A program made the translations under genes and the position numbers. From the NCBI RefSeq assembly GCF_016745505.1, contig NZ_JAERUC010000068.1:1-35628 (forward strand): a stretch of 35,628 nt of DNA, written 5' to 3'. Below, one piece after another: positions 8,251 to 14,976 of this stretch (position 1 is the stretch's first letter; each line of letters starts with the position of its first letter). This stretch comes from Streptomyces silvae (GTDB lineage Bacteria > Actinomycetota > Actinomycetes > Streptomycetales > Streptomycetaceae). The notes under the pieces were generated by a model. It searched no databases and was not told the origin of the DNA. It saw only the letters and a program-made list of their open reading frames with translations.

Positions 8251-9957
8251 ATGAGCACCAGAACCCCCCGCAGCCGGCTGTGGCGCCCGGCACTCGCCGC
8301 CGCCGCGGCGATCGCCGTGACCGCCGGCGTCACCGCCGCCTCGCCCGACACCGGGAAGGCGTCCCCCGTTCCGCGTCTCGGGCTGGTCGCCGCGTCGGCG
8401 TCGGTGACGCTCGACTCGTGGAAGGAGGACCCGGGTGTCTACCTGGACCTCGGGACGTATCTGACGGCCTCCGGCGCCCCGCTCGAACTGCGGGTGACCC
8501 GCAAGAGCTACAAGGACCCGGTCGTCGCCACCCAGATCATCCGTGACGGGAAGAAGACCCGGACCAAGGCCTTGCCCGCGGGCCTGGTCAAGAACTTCGC
8601 GGGGCTGCCGGACTTCGTCCGGATCACGGTCCGGGACGCCGCGGGCAAGTCCGTGGTGAGCCGGACGGAGCCGTTCTGCCCGAACAACGCGTCGGGCAGG
8701 GTCCAGCCCGACGCCCCCGCCACGTCGAAGTATCCCGAGAGCTGCCCCACGAACCCGTTCACGCTCGGCTCGGTGTGGGGCGTCGAGAACGGCTGGGCCT
8801 CCAACACCTACGCCGGCTACTACGCGGAGCCGGTCGTCCTCCCCGCCGGGAAGTACACCGCCGAGGTCGCCGTCACCCAGCGCTACCGCGACCTGTTCGG
8901 GATCGCCGACGAACCGAAGACCGTCAAGGTCACCGTGCGCGAGCGCAGCTGGGAGGAGGAGAGCACCGCCTCGGCCCCGGCGACCCGTTCCGCGACCGGG
9001 CACGCCGCGCACGCGGCCGGACACGCGGGCCACGCCGCCGCGCGTCCGCCCGCCCCGGTCTCCGCGACCACCGGCGCGGGCACCTCGTACAACGTGGGCC
9101 ACGGCCCGTACCCGCCCGCGCCCGCCGCCGTGCCGTGGGCGGCCGAGCGCGTGGGGTTCCGGTCGGCGCAGGGCGACGCTCCGGGACGTACGGACGGCTC
9201 CCGGCAGGCACCCGCGGCCGGGCCGAACGCGCAGCGTCCGACGGGCAGGGCGAGCGTGCCGGACGTCCCCAAGCCCGATCTGCGTTCCCTGCCGGCGTAC
9301 GGCATCACCATCGGTGAGGGCGACGCCGACGCACCGGACAGGGACTACCTGGCCTTCAGCGCCAACGTGTGGAACGCGGGCCCCGCGCAGCTGGTGGTGG
9401 ACGGCTTCCGTAAGCCGGGCAACGAGCTGATGGACGCCTACCAGTACTTCTACGACGCCTCGGGCAAGCAGGTCGGCTACACCCCGACCGGCACCATGGA
9501 ATGGGACCCCCGCCCGGGTCATGAGCACTGGCACTTCACCGACTTCGCCAGCTACCGGCTGCTGAAGGCGGACCAGAAGGAGACCGTACGCAGCGGCAAG
9601 GAGGCCTTCTGCCTGGCCAACACCGACGCGGTCGACTACACGGTGAAGAACGCCAACTGGCACCCGGACAACACCGATCTGTCCACCGCCTGCGGCCAGG
9701 AGAACTCCATCTCCGTACGCGAGGTGCTCGACGTGGGTTCCGGTGACACGTACACCCAGGACCTTCCGGGCCAGTCCTTCGACATCACCGGACTGCCCAA
9801 CGGCACGTACTACATCCAGGTGCTGGCCAACCCGGAGAACCGGCTGAAGGAGACCGACCTCGGCAACAACAGCGCCCTGCGGAAGGTGGTCCTGGGCGGG
9901 AAGCCCGGCGCCCGCACGGTGAAGGTGCCCAAGCACGACCTGGTCGACGCTCCCTGA
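8251..9957 (+). CDS. secreted lysyl-oxidase-domain protein
   Basis: A 568-residue exported protein. The N-terminus (RTPRSRLWRP, then an Ala/Val-rich core ending near residue 30) is a Sec-type signal peptide. Residues about 50-235 form an unassigned, probably beta-rich region. A low-complexity His/Ala/Pro linker follows at about 250-360 (TGHAAHAAGHAGHAA). The C-terminal lysyl oxidase domain runs from about 385 to 560. It has the copper-ligand motif HEHWHF with histidines at 424, 426 and 428, and a further NANWHPD histidine at 471. Lysyl oxidases are copper amine oxidases that use a lysine tyrosylquinone; whether this bacterial form is catalytic is not shown. The ATG at 8251 has GGAGAAGG directly upstream, with a more distal frame not favoured. 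A strong terminator follows. Confidence 0.88.
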   Translation: MSTRTPRSRLWRPALAAAAAIAVTAGVTAASPDTGKASPVPRLGLVAASASVTLDSWKEDPGVYLDLGTYLTASGAPLELRVTRKSYKDPVVATQIIRDGKKTRTKALPAGLVKNFAGLPDFVRITVRDAAGKSVVSRTEPFCPNNASGRVQPDAPATSKYPESCPTNPFTLGSVWGVENGWASNTYAGYYAEPVVLPAGKYTAEVAVTQRYRDLFGIADEPKTVKVTVRERSWEEESTASAPATRSATGHAAHAAGHAGHAAARPPAPVSATTGAGTSYNVGHGPYPPAPAAVPWAAERVGFRSAQGDAPGRTDGSRQAPAAGPNAQRPTGRASVPDVPKPDLRSLPAYGITIGEGDADAPDRDYLAFSANVWNAGPAQLVVDGFRKPGNELMDAYQYFYDASGKQVGYTPTGTMEWDPRPGHEHWHFTDFASYRLLKADQKETVRSGKEAFCLANTDAVDYTVKNANWHPDNTDLSTACGQENSISVREVLDVGSGDTYTQDLPGQSFDITGLPNGTYYIQVLANPENRLKETDLGNNSALRKVVLGGKPGARTVKVPKHDLVDAP

Positions 9958-9971
9958 TACCCGGCCCGTGA

Positions 9972-10004
9972 GCGGCCCCGGGAGGCGCGTGCTCCCGGGG
10001 CCGC
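9972..10004 (+). terminator. terminator hairpin after the lysyl-oxidase gene
   Basis: A perfect 13-bp GC stem (9972-9984 with 9992-10004) and a 7-nt loop, 14 bp past the TGA. Confidence 0.85.
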
Positions 10005-10104
10005 TGCCGTCACCCCACGAGATCAACCTCCGCCACACACCCGCGAGTTGCTGTGGCAGACTTCGCGGGCGGAGCGGTTCACCTCATCTGCGACGGAGCG
10101 CGTC

Positions 10105-10890
10105 ATGACGACTGGGACACCCCGGCCCCCGATCGACACCAGCAGGCCTCACTCGGCACGCGTGTACGACTCGCTGCTCGGCGGCAAGGACAACTATCCG
10201 GTGGACCAGGCGGTGGCCCAGCACCTGCCGGCCGAGGCGAAGGCGGGGGCGTTCCAGAACCGCGCCTTCATGAACCGCGCGACGGCCTGGCTGGCCGGCG
10301 TGGGCGTCAGCCAGTTCCTCGACATAGGCACGGGCATCCCGACGGCGCCGAACCTGCACCAGATCGCCCAGGAGATCGAACCGCGCTCGCGGGTCGTCTA
10401 CTGCGACAACGACCCGATCGTCCTGCGCCACGCGGAGGCCCTGCTGATCAGCAGCCCGGAGGGCGCCACGGACTATGTGCACGCGGATGTGCGCGAGCCC
10501 GCGACGATCATCGAGGCGGCCCGCAAGGTGCTGGACTTCGACCGGCCCGTCGCCCTCTCGCTCCTCGGCCTCCTGCACTTCCTCCCGGACGACCAGAACC
10601 CGCGGGCGATCGTGCGCACCCTGGCGGAGACCCTGCCGGCCGGCAGCTACGTGGTGCTGTCCCAGGGCGCCTCGGACGTGAACCCCGAGCGCGGTGAACA
10701 GGGCGCGGCCGAGTACGGCAAGGGCGGCATCCGGCTCGCGCTGCGCACCCGCGCCGAGTTCGCCCGCTTCTTCGAGGGCCTGGACATCGTCGAGCCCGGT
10801 CTCGTGACGGCCCCCGAGTGGTTCCGCGGCACTCCGGCCCCGCAGCCGGAGGAGAGCGGCGTCTACGTCGCGGTCGCCCGCATCCCGTAG
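10105..10890 (+). CDS. SAM-dependent methyltransferase, DUF574/Methyltransf_19 family
   Basis: A 261-residue protein of the actinobacterial S-adenosyl methyltransferase family (PF04672). It is recognised by the N-terminal HSARVYDSLLGGKDNYPVD signature, the SAM-binding FLDIGTGIPTAPNLHQIA, and the acidic VVYCDNDPIVL strand end. A GLLHFLPD motif sits in the mid-domain. The ATG at 10105 gives the usual start MTTGTPRPPID. These proteins are abundant in Streptomyces (many paralogues per genome) and their substrates are unknown. A second, unrelated class I methyltransferase follows 64 bp downstream on the same strand, so the two may be co-transcribed. Confidence 0.93.
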   Translation: MTTGTPRPPIDTSRPHSARVYDSLLGGKDNYPVDQAVAQHLPAEAKAGAFQNRAFMNRATAWLAGVGVSQFLDIGTGIPTAPNLHQIAQEIEPRSRVVYCDNDPIVLRHAEALLISSPEGATDYVHADVREPATIIEAARKVLDFDRPVALSLLGLLHFLPDDQNPRAIVRTLAETLPAGSYVVLSQGASDVNPERGEQGAAEYGKGGIRLALRTRAEFARFFEGLDIVEPGLVTAPEWFRGTPAPQPEESGVYVAVARIP

Positions 10891-10917
10891 CCCGTGCCCC
10901 CGATCCCGTAAGCCCGT
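10882..10917 (+). repeat. short direct repeat between the two methyltransferase genes
   Basis: ATCCCGTAGCCCGT at 10882-10895, overlapping the stop codon, is repeated as ATCCCGTAAGCCCGT at 10903-10917, and a further partial ATCCCGT follows. This looks like slippage-type duplication with no evident function. Confidence 0.5.
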
Positions 10918-10954
10918 ATCCCGTCGGAACACAGCCCGGAAGGGGACGTACCTC

Positions 10955-11584
10955 ATGGCAGAGGGCAACAGGCACCCGGCGGCCGAGGCGTTCGACGCCA
11001 TCGGTGCCGACTACGAGACGGCCTTCGCCGGCTCGGCCGCGCACCGCGAGTCGCTGGACCGGCTGCTGGAGCGGCTGGCGCCGCACAGCAGGGTCCTGGA
11101 CGTCGGCAGCGGGACGGGCCGGCCGACCGCCGAGGCCCTGGCTGCTGCGGGGCACGACGTGCTGGGCGTCGATGTCTCCCCCGTCATGGTGGAACTGGCG
11201 GCCCGCCGCGTCCCCGGGGCGACGTTCCGCTGTGCCGACATCCGTGAGGTCCCGCTGGAGGAGTCGGGCTTCGACGCGGTCTGCGTGTACTTCTCGCTGC
11301 TGCAGATGTCACGCGACGAGCAGCGCTCCCTCGTGCACCGCCTGGCCCGGGCGGTCAGGCCGCGCGGCCATCTGGTCCTGGCGACGGTGCCGCTGGACGT
11401 GGAGGGCGTGAGCGCCGTCTTCATGGGCCAGGAGGTACGGGTGACCAGCTTCGGACCGGAGGCGCTCAGGGCGCTCGTGTCCGGGGCGGGTCTCACCGTG
11501 GTGCACGAGGAGGGAACGGTGTTCACGCCCGCCCTCCCGGGGTCGGTGCCCGAGCCGCATCTCTTCTTGGAGTGCCGCCGGTGA
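10955..11584 (+). CDS. class I SAM-dependent methyltransferase
   Basis: A 209-residue Rossmann-fold methyltransferase. Motif I is VLDVGSGTGRPTAEAL, followed by the acidic end of strand 2 (LGVDVSPVMVELA), an ADI motif for adenine contact, and the FDAVCVYFSLLQM motif IV region. The ATG at 10955 is preceded by GGAAGGGGACGTACCTC. It belongs to the ubiE/Methyltransf_11/25 group by motif order; the substrate is not predictable. The TGA overlaps the left arm of a hairpin (11581-11604) that probably ends the transcript shared with the preceding methyltransferase. Confidence 0.9.
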   Translation: MAEGNRHPAAEAFDAIGADYETAFAGSAAHRESLDRLLERLAPHSRVLDVGSGTGRPTAEALAAAGHDVLGVDVSPVMVELAARRVPGATFRCADIREVPLEESGFDAVCVYFSLLQMSRDEQRSLVHRLARAVRPRGHLVLATVPLDVEGVSAVFMGQEVRVTSFGPEALRALVSGAGLTVVHEEGTVFTPALPGSVPEPHLFLECRR

Positions 11585-11604
11585 CCTGCGGGGTGGCAGG
11601 TCAC
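11581..11604 (+). terminator. short hairpin at the methyltransferase stop codon
   Basis: A 9-bp perfect stem (GTGACCTGC at 11581-11589 with GCAGGTCAC at 11596-11604) and a 6-nt loop. The left arm includes the TGA. It probably acts as a terminator, though the stem is short. Confidence 0.55.
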
Positions 11605-11688
11605 CCCTGTGAGGCGGCGCTCGTCATGACCTGCCCCAGGGACAGGGCGTAGGTCTGCTCGGTGCGCGGCCCACCGGCGGCTCTCCAC

Positions 11689-12105
11689 TCAGCCGGCGTG
11701 GAACGCCTCGTCGACGGTCAGCGTGTCCTCGTACAGGTGCATGCGGACGATCCGGTTGTCCTCGACCATCAGGTGTATGACCGCAGGAGTGGTGAACTCC
11801 TTCCCGGTGGCCACGACGGTGTGCGTCCAGACCGCCGACAGCACCACGTCGCCACCGTCGACGATGACGCGTTCCAGCACGACCTTGCTCCGGCCGTGCA
11901 CGAAGTGCGGCCACATCGTGGTGAAGTACGGTGCGACCTCCTCCCGTCGGGTACGGCGCCCGGTCCAGGGCAGCGCGTCACTGCCGGGGACGTACCAGTC
12001 GATCTCCTCGGCGAACAACTCCTGGATGCCGTCCGGGTCCTGCCTGCCGAGACGCTCCACGAACTTCTCGGCCACGGTCCGCGAGGTCTGAGTATCGGCT
12101 GCCAT
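11689..12105 (-). CDS. nuclear transport factor 2 (SnoaL-like) family protein
   Basis: A 138-residue cone-shaped alpha+beta-barrel protein of the NTF2/SnoaL superfamily. The N-terminal helix with KFVERLGRQDPDGIQELFAEEIDWYVPG, the hydrophobic WTGRRTRREEVAPYF segment, and the C-terminal strands (VIHLMVEDNRIVRMHLYEDTLTVDEAF) are typical of the SnoaL-like stress or limonene-epoxide-hydrolase-related branch. Members include polyketide cyclases and many uncharacterised small-molecule binders, so no reaction can be assigned. An SDR gene reads in the same direction, 246 bp upstream, but a palindromic element separates the two. Confidence 0.88.
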   Translation of the reverse strand: MAADTQTSRTVAEKFVERLGRQDPDGIQELFAEEIDWYVPGSDALPWTGRRTRREEVAPYFTTMWPHFVHGRSKVVLERVIVDGGDVVLSAVWTHTVVATGKEFTTPAVIHLMVEDNRIVRMHLYEDTLTVDEAFHAG

Positions 12106-12288
12106 CGCCCTTGCCCTTTCCTTTGTCTCTTCGTCTGAATGAGGTGCCCTGGCCGGGCCTCAGCCCTGGAACAGGAAGTGCTTGCCGCTCAGCGGCCCGC
12201 CACGCACCTGGACTTCGCCGGCCCGGGGGCAGGCGCCTCCGGTCGTTCCTCGACGCATCGAAGACGTCCCGCGTCGCCGAGACGACAC

Positions 12289-12355
12289 CTAGGGCCTCTC
12301 GTTTGGATCACGCCGGGCTCGCGGGGTCTGGCCTGATCCAAACGAAAGACCCTAG
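12289..12355. repeat. long palindromic repeat element overlapping an SDR stop codon
   Basis: An imperfect 67-bp palindrome. The perfect inner arms are TCGTTTGGATCA (12299-12310) and TGATCCAAACGA (12334-12345), and the outer ends are CTAGGG...CCCTAG. The right end includes the TAG of the SDR gene. Similar CTCGTTTGGATCA palindromes occur as dispersed intergenic repeats in Streptomyces genomes as I recall, so this may be a REP/MITE-like unit. It could also act as a transcription terminator. Confidence 0.7.
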
Positions 12356-13104
12356 AGCTGCGTGACGCCGCCGTCGACGAACAGTTCCGCTCCGGTGGTG
12401 AAACCGCTGTGGTCGCCGGCCAAGTAGAGGGCAGTGGCGGCGACCTCGTCGGGACGGCCGGCGCGGCCGAGCGGGGTCGCTGGAGCGGGCTCGGCCGCGG
12501 TGGGCAGATCGCCCTGCGGGAAAGCGGCGAGGAGCTCCTCCAGTCCCGGGGTCTCGACAGGACCGGGGGTGAGGGCGTTGACGCGGATTCCTCGTCCGGC
12601 CAGTTCCGCGGCCCAGGTGCGGGCGAGGCTGCGTATGGCGGCCTTGGTGGCGGCGTAGACGCCCAGGCCCGGGACGGCCCGCAGGGCCGCGCTTGAGGAG
12701 AGCAGGATCACCGAGGCGCCGGAGGACAGCAGTGGCAGCGCCTTCTGGACGGTGAAGACCGTGCCCTTGAAATTGATCGAGGTGGTGCGGTCGTACTCCT
12801 CCTCGGTGATCGCGCCGAGCGGGCTGTACTCCCCGACCCCGGCGTTGGCCACCACGATGTCCAGGCGGCCGCCGCGGTGCGCGATCTCGGCGAAGATCCG
12901 GTCGAGGTCGCCGAGGTCCGAGGAATCGCCCTGGATGCCGATGGCGCGGGCGCCGACCTGCACGATGGCCTCGTCCAGCGCGGCCTTCCGGCGCCCGGTC
13001 AGGTAGACGGTCGCGCCCTCGGCGGCGAAACGGCGGGCGATCGCCAGGCCGATGCCGCTGGAGGCGCCGGTGACGAGGGCGGTCCTGTTGTCCAGTTGTC
13101 CCAT
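12352..13104 (-). CDS. SDR family oxidoreductase under Rrf2-type control
   Basis: A 250-residue classical SDR. TGASSGIG sits at residues 12-19, VANAG near residue 87, LLSSSAAL contains the catalytic serine, and YAATK has Tyr150 and Lys154. The C-terminal ELFVDGGVTQL tail is typical of the FabG-like subgroup. The substrate is unknown. A 17-bp palindrome (GTAAC-N7-GTTAC) 22 bp upstream of the ATG is repeated in front of the adjacent Rrf2 regulator, so this gene is very probably a target of that regulator. The stop codon lies inside a palindromic repeat. Similar Rrf2/SDR pairs are usually thought to respond to reactive electrophiles or redox stress, but that is inference here. Confidence 0.93.
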   Translation of the reverse strand: MGQLDNRTALVTGASSGIGLAIARRFAAEGATVYLTGRRKAALDEAIVQVGARAIGIQGDSSDLGDLDRIFAEIAHRGGRLDIVVANAGVGEYSPLGAITEEEYDRTTSINFKGTVFTVQKALPLLSSGASVILLSSSAALRAVPGLGVYAATKAAIRSLARTWAAELAGRGIRVNALTPGPVETPGLEELLAAFPQGDLPTAAEPAPATPLGRAGRPDEVAATALYLAGDHSGFTTGAELFVDGGVTQL

Positions 13105-13125
13105 GAGACTCTCCGAATTCTTGAT

Positions 13126-13142
13126 GTAACTATTCTTGTTAC
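13126..13142. promoter_or_regulatory. predicted Rrf2-family operator upstream of the SDR gene
   Basis: GTAACTATTCTTGTTAC: 5-bp perfect arms GTAAC/GTTAC spaced by 7 bp, 22 bp upstream of the SDR ATG. The same structure, with 14 of 17 identical bases, occurs at 13658-13674. Confidence 0.75.
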
Positions 13143-13196
13143 GTCAATGGGCAAAGAATGCGACCTCCCTCGATCGGGGAAGTCGACGGTCCGAGG

Positions 13197-13628
13197 TCAG
13201 GCGGCCTTCAGGACGTCCCGCAGCACGTCCTCCAGCGTGGTCCCGGCCAGCTCCCTGCGCAGGGCGGTCTCCACGTCGTCGTACACGGCCGCCATCACCG
13301 GCCCGATACCGTGGCCCACGACGCACTCGGGGTCCGGCGTCGCGCGGTGCAGGGCGAAGACCGGTCCCGGTTCGACCGCCCGGTAGACGTCGAGCAGAGT
13401 GATCGCCGCCAGGCCCCGGGCGAGCATCCACCCCGCCCCCGCGCCCCGCCGCGAATCGACCAGGCCGGCCTTGCTCAGCTCGGCCAGCAGCCGGCGAATC
13501 ACCACCGGGTTGGTATTGACGCTCGTCGCGATCTGCTCGGAGGTGGCGACCTCGTGCCCCCGCCGCTGATACAGGCCGATCCACGTCAGGGCATGCGCCG
13601 CGACGGTCAGCCTGCTGTTGGCGCTCAC
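13197..13628 (-). CDS. Rrf2 family transcriptional regulator
   Basis: A 143-residue Rrf2-type regulator. The N-terminal winged helix covers about residues 5-65 (SRLTVAAHALTWIGL, SEQIATSVNTNPVVIRRLLAELSKAGLV), and GAGAGWMLARG forms the wing. The dimerisation helix ends with LEDVLRDVL. Only one cysteine remains (PECVVGHG, about residue 103), so the three-cysteine iron-sulfur ligand set of IscR/NsrR is absent. It resembles the YwnA/HypR branch, which does not rely on a cluster. I chose the GTG at 13628, with GGAG six bases upstream; a GTG at 13640 has the Shine-Dalgarno abutting it and is less likely. A palindrome 30 bp upstream implies autoregulation. Confidence 0.92.
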   Translation of the reverse strand: MSANSRLTVAAHALTWIGLYQRRGHEVATSEQIATSVNTNPVVIRRLLAELSKAGLVDSRRGAGAGWMLARGLAAITLLDVYRAVEPGPVFALHRATPDPECVVGHGIGPVMAAVYDDVETALRRELAGTTLEDVLRDVLKAA

Positions 13629-13657
13629 GTCGCACTCCACCTCCCTCGGATTCAGTC

Positions 13658-13674
13658 GTAACCATAGTTGTTAC
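13658..13674. promoter_or_regulatory. predicted Rrf2-family operator upstream of the regulator gene
   Basis: GTAACCATAGTTGTTAC: perfect arms GTAAC/GTTAC spaced by 7 bp, 30 bp upstream of the Rrf2 start codon. It matches the site in front of the SDR gene. Confidence 0.75.
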
Positions 13675-14344
13675 AGCTACTTCCGGCAACTCCTGCGAGG
13701 CGCGGTGCCGGGCAACCGAGCACCGCGATGCGCTGAGCGGACTCTGCACGAGTCCTGCTGGAACAGGCCACTGAAGAGCACCCTCGGCGCGATCGGCTCG
13801 ACCGGAAGGCACCGTGAAGGAGAGCAAGCCGGAGGCCTTGATCGTCTCCAGCGCAGTGCGACGCCCCCGCGAGCGTGCAGATCGACCCGAAGCCGTCCTG
13901 ACCCGCAACACGTGGCCAGCCCTGCTCGCCGGCCGCCGTCCGGACGCGTCGCCATCACCGAGGCGATGGGCGCCCAGTAGCCGTGGCTCGGAGGCAGCCG
14001 GACGGCGATCCGACAACCGGGCGTCTCCACTGCCGCCGGGCGGAGGGCATGCCGGAAAGGCGAGCCCCGGCAGACCGGCGGCCGGGGCGGTGGGGTCGTG
14101 CCGGAACCGGCGGGCAGGCACCGAGAGGGCGGCAGACGCGCCGTATGGAGGGGAGACCAGCCACATAGCGCCGGCCCGACGACGATCGCCCCGGACAAGT
14201 CGGACGCCTGGGCCTGGCGGGGTAATAAAGGGAGGCCGGTTGGTCCCGACATGCGCATGCGTTCCCGCGCCCTGTCGGTCAGGCTGGCTAGGAAGCCCAG
14301 GGGGCCGGGAGCCACCCCGGCGCCCGCAGTCGGAAGGTGTCGTC
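13675..14344. other. 670-bp stretch without a supported gene
   Basis: No reading frame here resembles a known family, and none has a convincing ribosome site. Frames on both strands are arginine/proline-rich shadow-type translations. It should hold the promoter of the DUF1931 gene; a GGGGTAATAAAG stretch at 14219-14230 is AT-richer than its surroundings and could be part of one, without a clear -35 partner. Confidence 0.45.
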
Positions 14345-14794
14345 ATGACCGTGATGTCCATCGCCAGGTTCGAAAGGTTCTTCCGCGCGGCCGCGGGGCT
14401 GGACGTCGACAAGAACGATCTCAAGCGCTACAGCGACTTCGTCGACGCCAAGCTCTACGATCTGCTGACCGTCGCCCAGGCCACTGCCAAGGCCGACGGG
14501 CGTGACATCATCCGGACCTGTGACCTACCGATCACGAAAGGCCTGCAGGAGAGCATTCACCGCTTCCGGAAGATCGACCAGGAAGTAGAACTCAAGCCGA
14601 TCCTGGAACAGCTCGCCACCCACCCTCCTCTGGACCGCACGCCCGACGAGGAAACCGAGGCGGCCTATCCGGACATCATCGGCGGACTCAGCCTGGCCCT
14701 TGCCCAGTGCTTCAAGATCCTCCACCCTGAGCTGAAGAACCCCCAGACCCAGCACTGGGGCGAAGCCGGAGCCGTCTTCGACCTCCTGCTGTGA
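14345..14794 (+). CDS. DUF1931 histone-fold family protein
   Basis: A 149-residue protein of the DUF1931 (PF09123) family, whose structure from Aquifex shows two histone folds joined in one chain. Recognisable parts are the N-terminal MSIARFERFFRAAAGLDVDKNDLKRY, the middle ITKGLQESIHRFRKID, and the C-terminal LKNPQTQHW...FDLLL. The ATG at 14345 follows GGAAGGTGTCGTC. Archaeal and bacterial histone-fold proteins bind DNA, but the role of this family in actinobacteria is unknown; it is often near stress genes. A PP2C phosphatase gene follows 180 bp downstream on the same strand. Codon use appears less GC-extreme than in the flanking operons. Confidence 0.93.
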   Translation: MTVMSIARFERFFRAAAGLDVDKNDLKRYSDFVDAKLYDLLTVAQATAKADGRDIIRTCDLPITKGLQESIHRFRKIDQEVELKPILEQLATHPPLDRTPDEETEAAYPDIIGGLSLALAQCFKILHPELKNPQTQHWGEAGAVFDLLL

Positions 14795-14976
14795 GTGCTG
14801 CCGTGCGTCTTGCGGGATCCCCGCACCCCCGGCCGGCTGGTGCCGTCAGCCGATCCTGATGCCGGCCGATCCGCAGGGGGCGAGCCTTCAGCACCCCAGG
14901 CTGATCGACCAACCACATCTCGGATGCCGGAGAGCCCGGATTGTGGCGGCTCGAGCGCGCAGGGATCATTGGAGGC

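Noticed and set aside
8125..10038. A 637-residue minus-strand frame opposite the lysyl-oxidase gene
   Set aside because: Antisense shadow; the plus-strand gene has signal peptide, catalytic motif, ribosome site and terminator.
14219..14230. SigB-type promoter (GGGGTAAT) for the DUF1931 gene
   Set aside because: No GTTT-like -35 at the right spacing; kept only as a remark.
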